A DNA stretch of 64,000 bases, from NCBI GenBank assembly GCA_014607495.2, contig CP053149.1, forward strand, positions 11,730,120 through 11,794,119, read 5' to 3'. Shown piece by piece: positions 10,945 to 21,947 of the stretch; within the stretch, counting starts at the first letter, position 1; every line of letters starts with the position of its first letter. A program made the translations under genes and the position numbers. The DNA is from Carposina sasakii (lineage: Eukaryota; Arthropoda; Insecta; Lepidoptera; Carposinidae). The notes under the pieces were generated by a model. The model saw nothing but the letters and a program-made list of their open reading frames with translations. It did no database searches and was not told the DNA's origin.

Positions 10945-12398
10945 CGCGTGTAGGCTCGCTGCTGACTGCTCTGGTTCGGGTAGGCACGAGATCGTGTCAG
11001 TGTCGTCGTCGATGTGGCTCCGCGTTTGTATGATGTCGTTGTTCGTGGAAAGCCTCCGCGCCCCCCCCTGTTCCCTGATGTGTAACGAAGGGGGCGAATC
11101 TCGTTTCCCGGAAGGCGAGATCTTGAAGTGGATGGGCCAGCGGAATTTGTATGTGCAGGTGCTGTCTTATGTGTCGGTTTCTTAATTGGTAAACCTTGTC
11201 TGGAAATAGCCTTTGAGGCTTTTATGGTCTCCGATAGTTTATCACCAAAGAGCGTGCTGTCTCGTTCATGATCTTTGATTAATGGCGTAAAGGATTTATC
11301 GAGGCAAGGTGTTATAAGTTTTGTTCTGAGCTCTGTTTCTATGTAATGTACGTCAGTCAAGATCCTGCAGCTATCCGACAGTACATCTATTGCTTTTATC
11401 TTGTCATCTCCAAGGAGGAGTAATCTAATGGCTTTATTAATTGCTGTTATTCCAAGCCCTAATTGGTCTTGCTTTAACTGAATATTTTTATCGCGATTTA
11501 TAGTGATATCAGATACAGCAGCTTTTATTTCGGCGTTTAATGTCGGTGCTTTTAGTAATTTACAATTTTCAGGTACCTGGTATTTTTTAAGCAATTTTTC
11601 CTTTAGGTCTTTATTTAGTCCCTTCGCTAATATAGGCAACCAGCGTTGTGCCAGAGTGTGGTGAATTTTTTCACCAAACATCGGTTGCTCGTCCGTTGTA
11701 TCACCCAACGCTAATAAAAGCTCCGGGTCGAGGTCAGGTGTCTCGTTTTGAGCTTCCGGGGTTATATTAACTTCTACCGGAGTATTTTATTTTATATATC
11801 ATTGAATATCTGACTATACACACTATATTCTGAATACCGTCGTGTTGACCCGCAGTCAACCTCCCGGTTAATTTTATGCATCATGTTAAGCCTTCGAGAT
11901 ACCCTCATTGTGATATCCTCCAGGTTAACTTAAAGATGCTTATTCTGAATACCGTCGTGTTGACCCGCAGTCAACCTCCCGGTTAATTTTATGCATCATG
12001 TTAAACCTTCGTGATACCCTCATTGTGATATCCTCCAGGTTAACTTAAAGATGCTTATTCTGAATACCGTCGTGTTGACCCGCAGTCAACCTCCCGGTTA
12101 ATTTTATGCATCATGTTAAACCTTCGTGATACCCTCATTGTGATATCCTCCAGGTTAACTTAAAGATGCTTATTTTAGTTCACAAAGAAATTATACAGGA
12201 CTTGTCTTAGAACATTTTGACTCGTGTACAAGAATATTTAATAAGAGATCATTATATTTTCTTACCTTCATTTTCCTCAGAATCTGACGATGACGAATAA
12301 AGAATCACTCTGTTTCGCTTCTTGTTTTGGCTTTCTTTTAATTTCTTAATTTTATTTAAGTAATAGTTAATTTCACTAGAAGCTTTGCGTTTAGGCAT
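10938..12398 (-). CDS. DIRS gag-like protein, two exons
   Basis: Nucleocapsid-like protein of the DIRS element. Exon 1 (12398-12266) opens MPKRKASSEINYYLNKIKKL and ends in an acidic serine-rich stretch. Exon 2 (11773-10938) carries the conserved gag core (QRWLPILAKG near its start) and a C-terminal RG/R/S/T-rich tail without a CCHC zinc knuckle, as usual in this group. The exons join in phase: 133 nt plus 836 nt make 323 codons including the stop. A GTAAG donor lies at 12265-12261 and an acceptor TAG at 11776-11774. If the intron is not real, the protein would start without an ATG near 11787. The frame has no internal stop, unlike the pol genes. Function is inferred from family resemblance; the intron is a prediction. 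Confidence 0.8.
11774..12265 (-). other. Predicted intron within DIRS gag
   Basis: 492 bp with donor GT/AAG and acceptor AG on the minus strand, phase 1. The acceptor reads TAGAAG, a NAGNAG arrangement; either AG keeps the frame and changes one residue. The tract before the acceptor is A-rich rather than pyrimidine-rich, which weakens the call. The segment contains stops in the gag frame and the 3 x 115-bp tandem array. The alternative is a nested insertion that happened to land between codons. Confidence 0.6.
11830..12174 (-). repeat. Three tandem 115-bp repeats in DIRS gag intron
   Basis: Units start at 11830, 11945 and 12060, each beginning CTGAATACCGTCGTGTTGAC, and differ by only one or two bases (for example TTAAGCCTTCGAG against TTAAACCTTCGTG). 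Each unit contains a short perfect hairpin, GTTGAC-CCGCA-GTCAAC (first at 11844-11860). I do not recognise the unit as part of another element. Confidence 0.95.
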
Positions 12399-12490
12399 GT
12401 TCTTAATACTCTGATAATAAATTTGAAAAATAGAATAAACTAAACTATAATACTAGAATTGAAAACGTGTGCTCGTTGCCGCGCACAATA

Positions 12491-12643
12491 AAAGAATGAA
12501 GGAAATTATCGGTAGACTAGGAATAGTGTCGTAGGTTGTAGGGTAGTTCTGTTTTCGAATTACCCACTCTGAAATTGTGCGAAGTTGCCAGTACAATAAA
12601 AGTACTACATGTGTTAAAAATATATCAAAGAATGAAACGTACG
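12491..12643 (-). repeat. DIRS right inverted terminal repeat
   Basis: Reverse complement of 7855-8006. It lies upstream of the gag start at 12398, so it would contain the element's promoter and 5-prime leader by analogy with other DIRS1 elements. I cannot identify a TATA box or initiator with confidence. Confidence 0.92.
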
Positions 12644-12668
12644 AAATGTAATAGTCCGATGGGACTAT

Positions 12669-15600
12669 AATAACCATTATATCTAATAATATGATTTGGT
12701 GTCATCAGTGGCATTAACAAAAGCCCTTATTCTTAATTATTTTTACAATTACAACTAAAGATGGTTTACCTTATACGACGTTTATGTTTACGACTTATAA
12801 ATCATTACGCAAATAGTAGGATATGTGAATTTTTTACATATTTATGAACGTATTTTTAAAATCTTTTTTCCGAGAGAACCCTAAGCAAAAGTCGGTTAAA
12901 GACCCTCCGCTACATTCACCTTTAAGTAAGGGATTCATTGAAAATTCGAGTCACATTTTCTAATTAGAGAAGTTGTCTTACTTGAATTTTTAAAAAGAAA
13001 ATAATTGATTTCCCAATGTTGTACACCGTGCAAAGCTTCTTAACTTCAATTCAGAAATAATGATGTTCTTAGTAGGTGCTTTCTCAACCCATGCGAGAGA
13101 AACTTACCGACTTTCATAATAAATATTTTAAGTGTAGTTTGTTTGTTTCTGAACTCTTTCTTTATTCTGGTTTAAGTTTTGTTTGTTTTATATGAACATA
13201 GAAAATGGGTAGATTTCCATAGATATTGCTTGGTGGTTTAAACAAGAAAATCTATGCAACGTCATCCCACAGGATGGATAAATAGAACAAGATTTTAACT
13301 TCTTAACATTGACCGTTCAAAAAACAATATTATTATTCATTTTCACCGTGTGTATTAAATGATGCAATACTTGTATTGTTGCTAAATTGTATTAATAGCA
13401 AAATTAAGTCTAGATAAGCTGTGTACAAACAAAAGGACGTACATATCGAAACACAAATATTATTCGTTTGCTATTAATGAACTCTTAAAATCGATATTTC
13501 AACAAATTTTCTAGTATTATCCTGGTACAGTTTGTAAACATAACTTTTATTAACCGTTCAAACTTCGAATCTGTTAATATTACCCGCTTATTGTGTACCG
13601 AACTAATATTAGCAGAAGTACCGCAAGTTAGGAGACAAACTTATTAAGTTTATATAACTTAGACGTACCTACTACTATAATATAGTCTACCTCCTATCTT
13701 AAGTCTACGGAAAATATAAGAATAAAAAAAGTCCGGATCTTGTAATACTTATTTTTAATATTCGGTTTTAAACAAATGTGCACCTATAGTTTATGGTTGT
13801 AAAAACTTGTTTATGTAGTTAATTTATTAGTACTGTACCTACATTATCAAAAATGTCTTTTGGAGTTAATCGATATATTTCACTTAAAATAATGTTTATA
13901 AGTTGTACCTATTGAATAACTTACAAAGTACGGACTCCAAATTAATTTACATGAACTAAGTCGAAGCTGCCAATCAGTCCAAAAAAATCTTAGGTACGGA
14001 CTAAACTATCAAAAACTATAGACGAAAAGGAAATTTATAATTTTTGGCGGGGTCTACGGGCATACCACCAAATAGGGACAGGGTAAAAGTATTTTCTATA
14101 AGAAATAATGTAAGGTATGTCAACTACCAGGGATTCCCAAGCTAGAGGAAAATGGGGCAAGAATGTGCAATTTTGATAACAGGATAAAGATGACATTATT
14201 CCCAACTGTTGCAAGGCCTTCATCATAATTTGCTCGAGCTCTTAACGGCTACCAATGTGGAATTACATTTGAAATGCTAGTCGGAACTATGAATTAGTCA
14301 TGAAGAGAATGAGCGCAATGTACTGTGAAATCAACTTCTAGGGAACTATTTTCGTCCAGAAAATTTTAAATTGTTGGGAATCAAAAAGCAATTTCGACGG
14401 AATGAATATTTCGTGTTTTTATTAATGGCTTGTGATGGTACTGGAAATATACTGGATGGGGCATTGCTGCGAAATAGCTCTTTCGACAGGAGTAGGATAT
14501 AGTCGGAACGTTATTGCGTTGGATAAAAAAATCACAAGGCGAATCACAAGATCTATGAAAAAAGGTCTGGTAATCTGACAAATCGTACATGACAATGGTT
14601 GCACAATGCTAACTTGATACTGTTTAACGGTTGGTTACAAACTGTTGTGTGTATTGTGACGTATTATGGATGTTTCATCTATATCACTATTTATCTCGGG
14701 CTATTTTGGCGAAGTGAATTTATTGTTCTATGACCAAACCCGAAGCAATCTAAAAATTCGTATAAAATACATTCCATTTTCGCCACTTTAAGTTGCTTTT
14801 TTGTTAGGAATGTGACGTATTAATTGGATATGTAGCAAAGGCTGGTCGTGTAGACAAAGAGAACCCCCACTGGGCTGTAGAGTGACGTCACTTCACCGCG
14901 ACGTGTGTGCACATGAGCTTTATCATTTCTACGGCCTTTATTCGAATATACCAGCACAATTTAATGTAAAAATTACATTTTATATAGGTCATGTTAACAT
15001 TTCATTCGTAACATATAACATTATACATAAACTAATGCCGTGTACTACGTGTCTATTACATAAGAATTTGAACATTGCTTAAGATTGCCTAAATTTGTTA
15101 GATATTCCAATTATTTCGCTTTCATTTATGTCATTTTTAAACATTTTCTAACTTAGTAATAATTTTGTATTTACACCGACACAGTTGAGTAATAAAGATT
15201 TATCGTCCGGCGCCGTGCTGATTACGTTCAAAAATCTTTACAGCAGATATATTATGCAGAAAATCAGTATAACATAAACAGTTCTAAAATATCATCATCA
15301 TCATCGGCCTATTGCAATCCACTGCTGGACGTAAGCCTCCCCCAGGGCATGCCACAAGACTGCCATGGGGGTATTTGCCCACAGTCACAACGCTGGGCAG
15401 ACGAGTTGGTGACCGCAGTTTGTATTTTGGACTATGTTGTCAACATGGGAGGCGCCTGCCCACCTCCCGGAAACCCTTAATCGCCTCGTACGATACCCAT
15501 GGGCAGACATGGGGTGGTACGAATTCTACTCTGTCGGCACCACGCGTGTCCTAAAATACATATAGTCAATGTAAAACTGTTACCAGTATATTGAATAAAA

Positions 15601-17305
15601 AATACGTAATAAGGAAATCGTACACGTACCTCATTCAGATGTATTATTTAACTCTATTCAAAGCTCAGAATACGACATTATTATAACCAAAAACATCCTT
15701 TTAACCCTGTAAGCCTCCGTAAATTCTAAGCGTCTGTAAATATAAACCAAACTCGTTCCAGGCGTTATTGGATTTAAGGCGGCAATTTTCTCATATAACG
15801 ACGGCTTAGAGGCACTAAGTTAAAGGAGTCCACGCAAGATAGGAATATGAACAAGCCCACAATTTTCTTTTTCGACTTTTCGTGTACCAATATCGGTCGC
15901 GAAGGTCAACTGTCTGATATAAAGCAAATTTATTCTGGTTCTCGGGTATATTGGCTCACATAGTGCGCGTTATAGGTGGCGACAGAGCCGGAATGATAAC
16001 GGTCTAATTCTGGAGGCGGCCCTTAAGTTACACTGCGGCATCCCTGAAAGGTTTTATTCATAAATCTAAGGGAACGTTTCATAAAGTTTCACAAAAATGT
16101 GGGCGCCGTGCAACGTAACAAGTTTAAATACTTTCTGGGCCTCCCGTAAATATTTTTACCTCGGAGGTATGCTGACTTTTCTGTTTAATCGAGACGAGTC
16201 TTTTTGTGAAAGTGGGTTTTGCATAATCGGGAAAATATGTCAGGATTTATGGGTGTCACAATGGCGAACAGCTTTTTAATTCGGTTGTTAAACATGTTTA
16301 CACTGGCCTTTGTCACTCGTTAAATGAGTAGGCATGAAACTAAATACATAAATGCCGCGAATTGTTATTCTTTCTTAGTTTTTAGTTTAGCCTTCTAGCA
16401 GCTCCACTATGCTTAATAATGAGAGGTCCCAATGAGAGGTCATAATAATTTAATAGTCCCGAAAAATAGGTCAAGGGTTAGATTAGGTACAGTAGACTTG
16501 GCTTAGTTGGATTATATAGTATAGTATAGGATCTATAGTATCATTTTAACAGTTCATTACTTCAAGGATCCAAAAGAAAAAGAAGAAAGTCAATGAAGGT
16601 CCAGTAACATTACATCCTTGATCGTTCTATGGGTTAACATATCAGTTTTGACTGCAGTATGCATTTTAAACATAGTACTTTCAATAAAAAAATAACAGAG
16701 AAACCACTGAATTCCACAACATGCACTCTACTTTTTATTTTAAACGAATCTAATATACACCCTAAAACTACGAGTAATAGCGAACAAAACAAAGTTCAAG
16801 TTAAAAAAGGCAAACATCGAGCCCGGCCTCAAATCAAAGAGCACATATTGGTACTAGATCCCAGTTTCAAGTTAATGAATTCTGGAGGCGAGCAGTTCGT
16901 TAAAAAGTACAAAAAACCGTTCTACCCGCAAAGTTACCACCGAGTAGTTTTAGTTGAACATTAATCTACTTATAATTCGGACAAGTCTCTCTAAGGGGCT
17001 TGATACACTTTAAAAAGTAGTAAACGCTGTATGCGCCAGTAGATACTTATATATAATAGGTAATAGACATATTATGCTATATCGATGTACTATAGATACT
17101 TATATGCTGATGCGAGGCTTCTCTAAAATAAATTAGCTGTATCTTTTTACTTGCATAAGAGTCGACTAAGGAACTCGGAATTTTCCCAAGCTAGCAGCTT
17201 GTCACTGATCGTTACCTATCCCTGCTATTGCTAAACGAGGCCGTGGGATCTCTTTTTTGATCTTTCAGTTCTGGCTACCCTATTTCGGGATCATAACCGT
17301 GTATA
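12669..17305. other. Non-coding part of copy 1, middle
   Basis: No gene recognised apart from the dispersed repeat at 15294. A 101-codon plus-strand ORF at 16659-16964 is broken by indels in copy 2 near 58782 and 58911 and is not supported as coding. Confidence 0.6.
15294..15553 (-). repeat. Dispersed repeat, LINE 3-prime type, (ATC)n end
   Basis: CATCATCATC then CCTATTGCAATCCACTGCTG, GACGTAAGCCTCCCCCAGGG, and onwards to GTCGGCACCACGCG. This arrangement is very common in moth and butterfly genomes. Orientation is inferred from the simple-repeat tail. Counterparts at 57355-57615 (copy 2) and 40008-40262. Confidence 0.75.
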
Positions 17306-17307
17306 TA

Positions 17308-17687
17308 CAGGGTGATTTTTGGTCGTCAACGTTCCCGAAAACTACGAAATCTCCTCATCATCACGATCATTTTTCTCCATGGAAGCATACCTGGGAAGTG
17401 TCTGGTTTCCAAAATATTAGGGTCAAAGTTGAGTAAATAGACTGCGTTTTTCTGCATAAATGCACATAGACGCGCGTAGCAGGATTTTTTCACGAAAAAT
17501 AATTAATATCTGTCTATAAAAAAACTAACATAAACACTAGACACTATAAATTTCGCACGATCAAGGAATTTTAAAAAATTTTCAAAAAAAAAAAAAAATT
17601 CCCAGCATTTTTTTTGGCATAAACTTACTTTATTTCATGTATAGAATACGTACCCTTCGTTAAAGGTGGCCACAAAAAAACACCCTG
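17308..17687 (+). mobile_element. Tc1/mariner-type MITE, copy B
   Basis: 380 bp with TA on each side (17306-17307, 17688-17689). Copy 2 near 59394 has the empty site with a single TA (GTGTATATATTTATG), proving a TA target duplication and assigning the element to the Tc1/mariner type. Non-coding; A-rich internal tract at 17582-17600. Confidence 0.93.
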
Positions 17688-19274
17688 TATTTATGTATGT
17701 TAATGCTAGTGATGCTGTAAAGGCCCATTACTATCACGGTACTGTTAAATGACTTTGATGAATGAATAAGTATAGCCAAAGACCTTCCTGGTACAGACAA
17801 TTCTCAAAGTAAACCTCCATTATATTTATAACAAACTCATTTTCGTAAAGGTGAGGCACGATCCATACAGATGCAATGTACCATCCTCTTAACGAAACTT
17901 TTTTAAAGTTCACGATGAGGTTATGTAGCTATACCTACATTTGCTTAAACTTGGGGTTCAAACGTTTCTTTTCTTTTTCGTGAAAAATGTTTTCTACTAA
18001 TCATAGTCTAGTGCCTATATTAGAGCATGATTTACTTACACGTAGGTACGAAAAATAAATCACACATTTGGGTACTCGTACCACACATTAACCGAGTACC
18101 ACAACCGCACGAATGAACAGAGCGACTTTGTATAAATCGATAGATAAATCATAGAAATATCCAAAATAAACAATTTCATTTCTATTTTATCTATAGCTAT
18201 ATTTATAGCGATTTCGGGAATAGAATGCCTTTCCTCTAGTAAGCTAAATAGTCCACGCTGTTTACATGGCTCTTAGTGTAAAATATAAATGTCCACAGCG
18301 TGGTCCGCCGCCAGCGTGTGGAGTCACGTTCTTATCGCACCTACTAGAACACACTCCATGCTAAATCAATGTTACAAGCTCTCCCGGATTGGATTGAAGA
18401 GCATTTGATGTTACGGGGATCCAAGATTTTCTGTAATACCCTGGATAGAAGAATGCATGTTTTTGTTAGGTACGAATCTATGACTAGCTATCTGTTCTTT
18501 ATTGTTTTGTAAACTCATCATCATTTCAACTTCAATATACATAGAAAAAAAGAAGTTCTCATAAAAACTTTTCCATTAGTGCACCTACCTACTTCGAAAT
18601 ATTGGATATCATGCTCAGAACGACGAATCTCTTTTTATACAAGACTTGCAATTCCAACTCGTTAACAACAACATCGACAAAATCGTGTTTTGCACGTAAC
18701 CAGCAACTTTGTACAATCAGTAGCCAGCACCGCTGTCATTGAATGCTGATTAGCTCATAAAACTAGCGTCCACAATGTAAACACTGTATAAAATATATCG
18801 CCCAAGTTTCTCTAACAACGTACGTAAAGCTTTATTAACTGAAGACTGGGATGGCTTATTGGTTTTACGGGGTGTAAAAGTTTTAGCGAATTTTCACTAA
18901 AATTGGGTACTGCTGGTAAGTACTTTGACTAGAACAAAAATAGCGTGGGTTTTGTTTAGTCTCTTTTTAACTTTGCTGTTTTTGTTGGTTGGTGTAACTT
19001 ATAGTTACTAATAGTTATTTATAGTTAGTTACCTATAGTTACTAATAGATATGTATTAATTATACTCACAACACTATTAGTATCAATAATCTAGCTACCG
19101 CATCCAATGCGAGTAGATCAAAAGCTTTCTTAAAATGAAACTAAACTTATTTCCGACGTAGACGTCGTAGTTGATGCTGTTATCAAAATTTACGTTACCC
19201 GAGAGCCGCCATTCTTTTCTTAAATCGAATGAAGACAAGATTAGCATTTTATCTAACATTATTAGTAGCCCCAT

Positions 19275-19309
19275 AACTGGGGCCCCTCCCTAGGCCCGAG
19301 GCCCCAGTT
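19275..19309. repeat. GC-rich hairpin conserved in both copies
   Basis: AACTGGGGCC and GGCCCCAGTT pair perfectly around a 15-nt GC-rich loop in AT-rich DNA. Unchanged in copy 2 at about 61049-61083. Function unknown. Confidence 0.8.
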
Positions 19310-20913
19310 CTGACCGAGCCGAGCGGATTTCTGATCGAATCGTCCCGATTATGACGTTAATCTGTCCGAAGTAAATTGGATGAGCCAGTCATTTACATCC
19401 CTTTATCAGAAATTCGACGATAAAATATTCAAATATTTATTGTTTTGTTAGACAGGAATAAGTGCCCTTTTCACAGTTACTGCGAATTGTCATTTTCGCA
19501 ATGGGATTAATTGGATTTTGGGTTTCGGAGGGATTTTAGATACGCGAATCTGCGAATTTAAAGGTGCTCGCAGTGAATTTAATCGTTAATTGACGTTTGA
19601 CTAAGTGAGTGCTAAAAGGTATCGGAATAGCGGCACTCTTTGTTCACAGAAAGCTATTTTTGGAATATAAATTGTTTGGACATTGACTACTACTTAAAAT
19701 TTACGCATACGATGGCTTCTTATATTCTTATCTATCATTCATGTAGTGAGTAAGTCGTAAGTTTTGGTCTTGTCTTGCTTCACAAAGACGTGACATTATA
19801 TTCGAGGTAATAATATATAATAGTCGTATTTGTCTCTACGGTCCCAACTCAATTTTCACAGCAGCATACTCGTAAATCTATAAAAAGTTAATATCTAACT
19901 GACCATAGAGCAGAAAAAAATACCTTATCTACAAAAACACTTGTATTCTTATTACATTTTTTCCACGATCCATCAATCCTTCATAGCTCCTCGACCGTAA
20001 CAAATCGAAGTGTTTCCTCATTCTGTAGCCGCGATTCAAAGTTACAAATGGCCGATGTCTGAGTGGGTACACAGGCTAATGAGGAGATGTTTGAGAACCA
20101 ATGGAAGATTAAATGCACACCGCTCCTCAAACTGTGCATTATGAAGTCGACTCTGCATCCTTGAATAAGCACACGGATTGCTGAGGCTTTGAGAATAGAT
20201 TGATTGTTTGAAGGAAGTAAGTGCAGTTACACGAATGAAAAATTATTTGAAAGCTTTTATGTTGACTGGAAAATATTGGATCTTTTAACAATGGTACCAC
20301 TTGTTGTTTGATTTATTTGACATAGTTTTATTGCAATAAAACCATATTTCCATAATTAAAGCACGTCGTAAGATTTTTGACATCATGAATGATAAATAAG
20401 TAAAATTTCCTCCCATAAATCATATACTACATCTTACAGCGTAAAATTGAACAAAACCTAATCCCAAGCTAATTCACAGCAGACGCTTTTAAATCGTTTA
20501 AAGAATTCTGAATTTAAAACTTTTCCCTTCGTTTGGAGTGGAGTGATTTGCAGCGGGAATTAAGCTAAGTGAGGAAAAGAGTAAAAGTGGTAAGTCAATG
20601 TTTGCAGCCGTGATTTCCAGTCGGCGACGCAACTGTCTAGATCTCAGTGCCATTTCACTCTTCAGTTTAGTAAAGGTAGATAAAGTTTTTCATTTTACAA
20701 TTTTGCTACTTATTGGCGAGTTATTTACATATCTGCACGATGTCGCTACCGATTGCGTCTGAGATACGTGTACATTACCGAAACTTTTACGTTACGATGC
20801 TCGCAACGAGTGCCTGTAAATCCGCTGCAGTTTTGAAACTTCTTTAAGTTCTCTTGACGATGCTGGTGCATATGAGCAATAAAATAGCTCGTGCACCCTT
20901 CAGTGCATGTTTT

Positions 20914-21100
20914 TAGGGTTCCGTACGTCTGAATACAAAAACGGAACCCTTATAGGATCACTCGTGTGTCTGTCCGTCCGTCGCTTACAGTCAATTATCT
21001 CCGAATCTATTAGACCGATTAAGTTGAAATTTGGTACACATATCAATTCCTGTGACCCAAACACAGAGGTGTGGTAGGTAACTTGTCGGCTTTTTTTTTA
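20914..21100 (+). mobile_element. Copy-1-specific repeat insertion
   Basis: Starts AGGGTTCCGTACGTCTG, with a 10-bp inverted repeat AGGGTTCCGT/ACGGAACCCT close to the start, then TCTGTCCGTCCGTC, AGTTGAAATTTGGTACACA and a T-rich end. Copy 2 at about 62690-62700 lacks it (GTGCATGTTTTTTTTAAATT). The sequence type is an abundant lepidopteran repeat; class unresolved. Confidence 0.65.
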
Positions 21101-21137
21101 ATTATACATGAACTTGAGGATGTGATACTATAGGTAA

Positions 21138-21139
<2 letters not shown>

Positions 21140-21194
<55 letters not shown>
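21140..21194. repeat. (TA)n microsatellite
   Basis: About 27 TA units, absent from copy 2, next to the insertion at 20914. Confidence 0.95.
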
Positions 21195-21198
<4 letters not shown>

Positions 21199-21934
21199 GT
21201 CTAATATCTTTATATCGACACGAGATTATGCCTTTTGCCGCAGTTTATACTTACATTATGCACTGTGCAGGGCTAAAAACTTTTGTAATACTGATGCGTG
21301 TTGGCTAATTTTATTGCATAGGTTCTACATATGTAGCGAAGTTTGATTGATGTGTGTTACGTATTTTACTTGTACAATACTGCATGCGTAGCCTACTTTA
21401 CTTACGTGACGAAATTTTTCACAAAACTTGTCGGATTTTCTTGGTAAATATTGTTCCATATCTGCCCATTATTCCTATCTAAAAGCTTATGTACTACTAA
21501 AAAAAACATATTCCACTTGTACGAAAGAGATAAAGCTGACGACATAAATATACTACTCACTTACGCTTACACTTTAGTATGTAGAAAACTGCATAACATA
21601 ATATGTGCAGTAGAATAAAAATGAATAGAGCATGTCTTTTACAGTCCGCCTCGAGTGTAGTCGCGCGAGTTAATGTTTGACATCCGACTTTGCTTGGAGC
21701 GCTCTCTTGGATCGGAAAATTATATGAAAGAAAAGAATATTGCACATCGTTCAAGCGCGATCAAGTGGTCGAAGAAGAACTTAATAACTTATAAGCGGAT
21801 TTCTCCGTTTTAATATTGAATAGGTAGGAAAATACACTATAATCATGTTCAGATAAGTACTTATATTGAATATACGTAAAGATCATAATCTCAATAACAG
21901 CGTAAACGGACGATTGTAAAACGTTACACTTTAA

Positions 21935-21947
21935 GGGGGGGGGGGGG
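21935..21947. repeat. Homopolymer G13
   Basis: Thirteen G here and twelve at 63446-63457 in copy 2. It is a length-variable tract or a sequencing-sensitive site. Confidence 0.9.

Larger units (their letters stand above)
7801..12652 (-). mobile_element. DIRS1-type tyrosine-recombinase retrotransposon
   Basis: This is a complete-length element, read on the minus strand. The order is 5-prime terminal repeat (right), gag, reverse transcriptase, RNase H, methyltransferase-like region, tyrosine recombinase, internal complementary region and 3-prime terminal repeat (left). Both the gene set and the inverted repeats with an internal complementary region are diagnostic of the DIRS1 group. Such elements replicate through a circular DNA and integrate by site-specific recombination, so they have no integrase and leave no staggered-cut duplication. 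Copy 2 at 54734-54736 shows the unoccupied site: the flanks GCGAAAT and AGTCCG join through one AAT, whereas here each end of the element has an AAT. It sits inside an older dispersed repeat. Termini are perfect but the pol region carries several frame breaks and one stop, so this copy is probably not autonomous. Confidence 0.96.

Noticed and set aside
11830..12174. Three regularly spaced repeats considered as a CRISPR array
   Set aside because: Units are contiguous 115-bp tandem copies without unique spacers, in a eukaryotic retroelement.
7801..12652. Element considered as an LTR retrotransposon or retrovirus
   Set aside because: Terminal repeats are inverted, there is no integrase or protease, and a tyrosine recombinase and ICR are present.
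14883..14890. TGACGTCA, a CRE-like palindrome (also at 39552-39559 and 56938-56945)
   Set aside because: An 8-bp word is expected by chance in 64 kb and no promoter or gene is adjacent.
15312..15554. 80-codon ORF also found at 57373
   Set aside because: It is the open frame of an abundant dispersed repeat and its similarity between copies reflects recent common origin only.
16659..16964. 101-codon plus-strand ORF with a basic C-terminal part
   Set aside because: Copy 2 has frame-changing indels at about 58782 and 58911.
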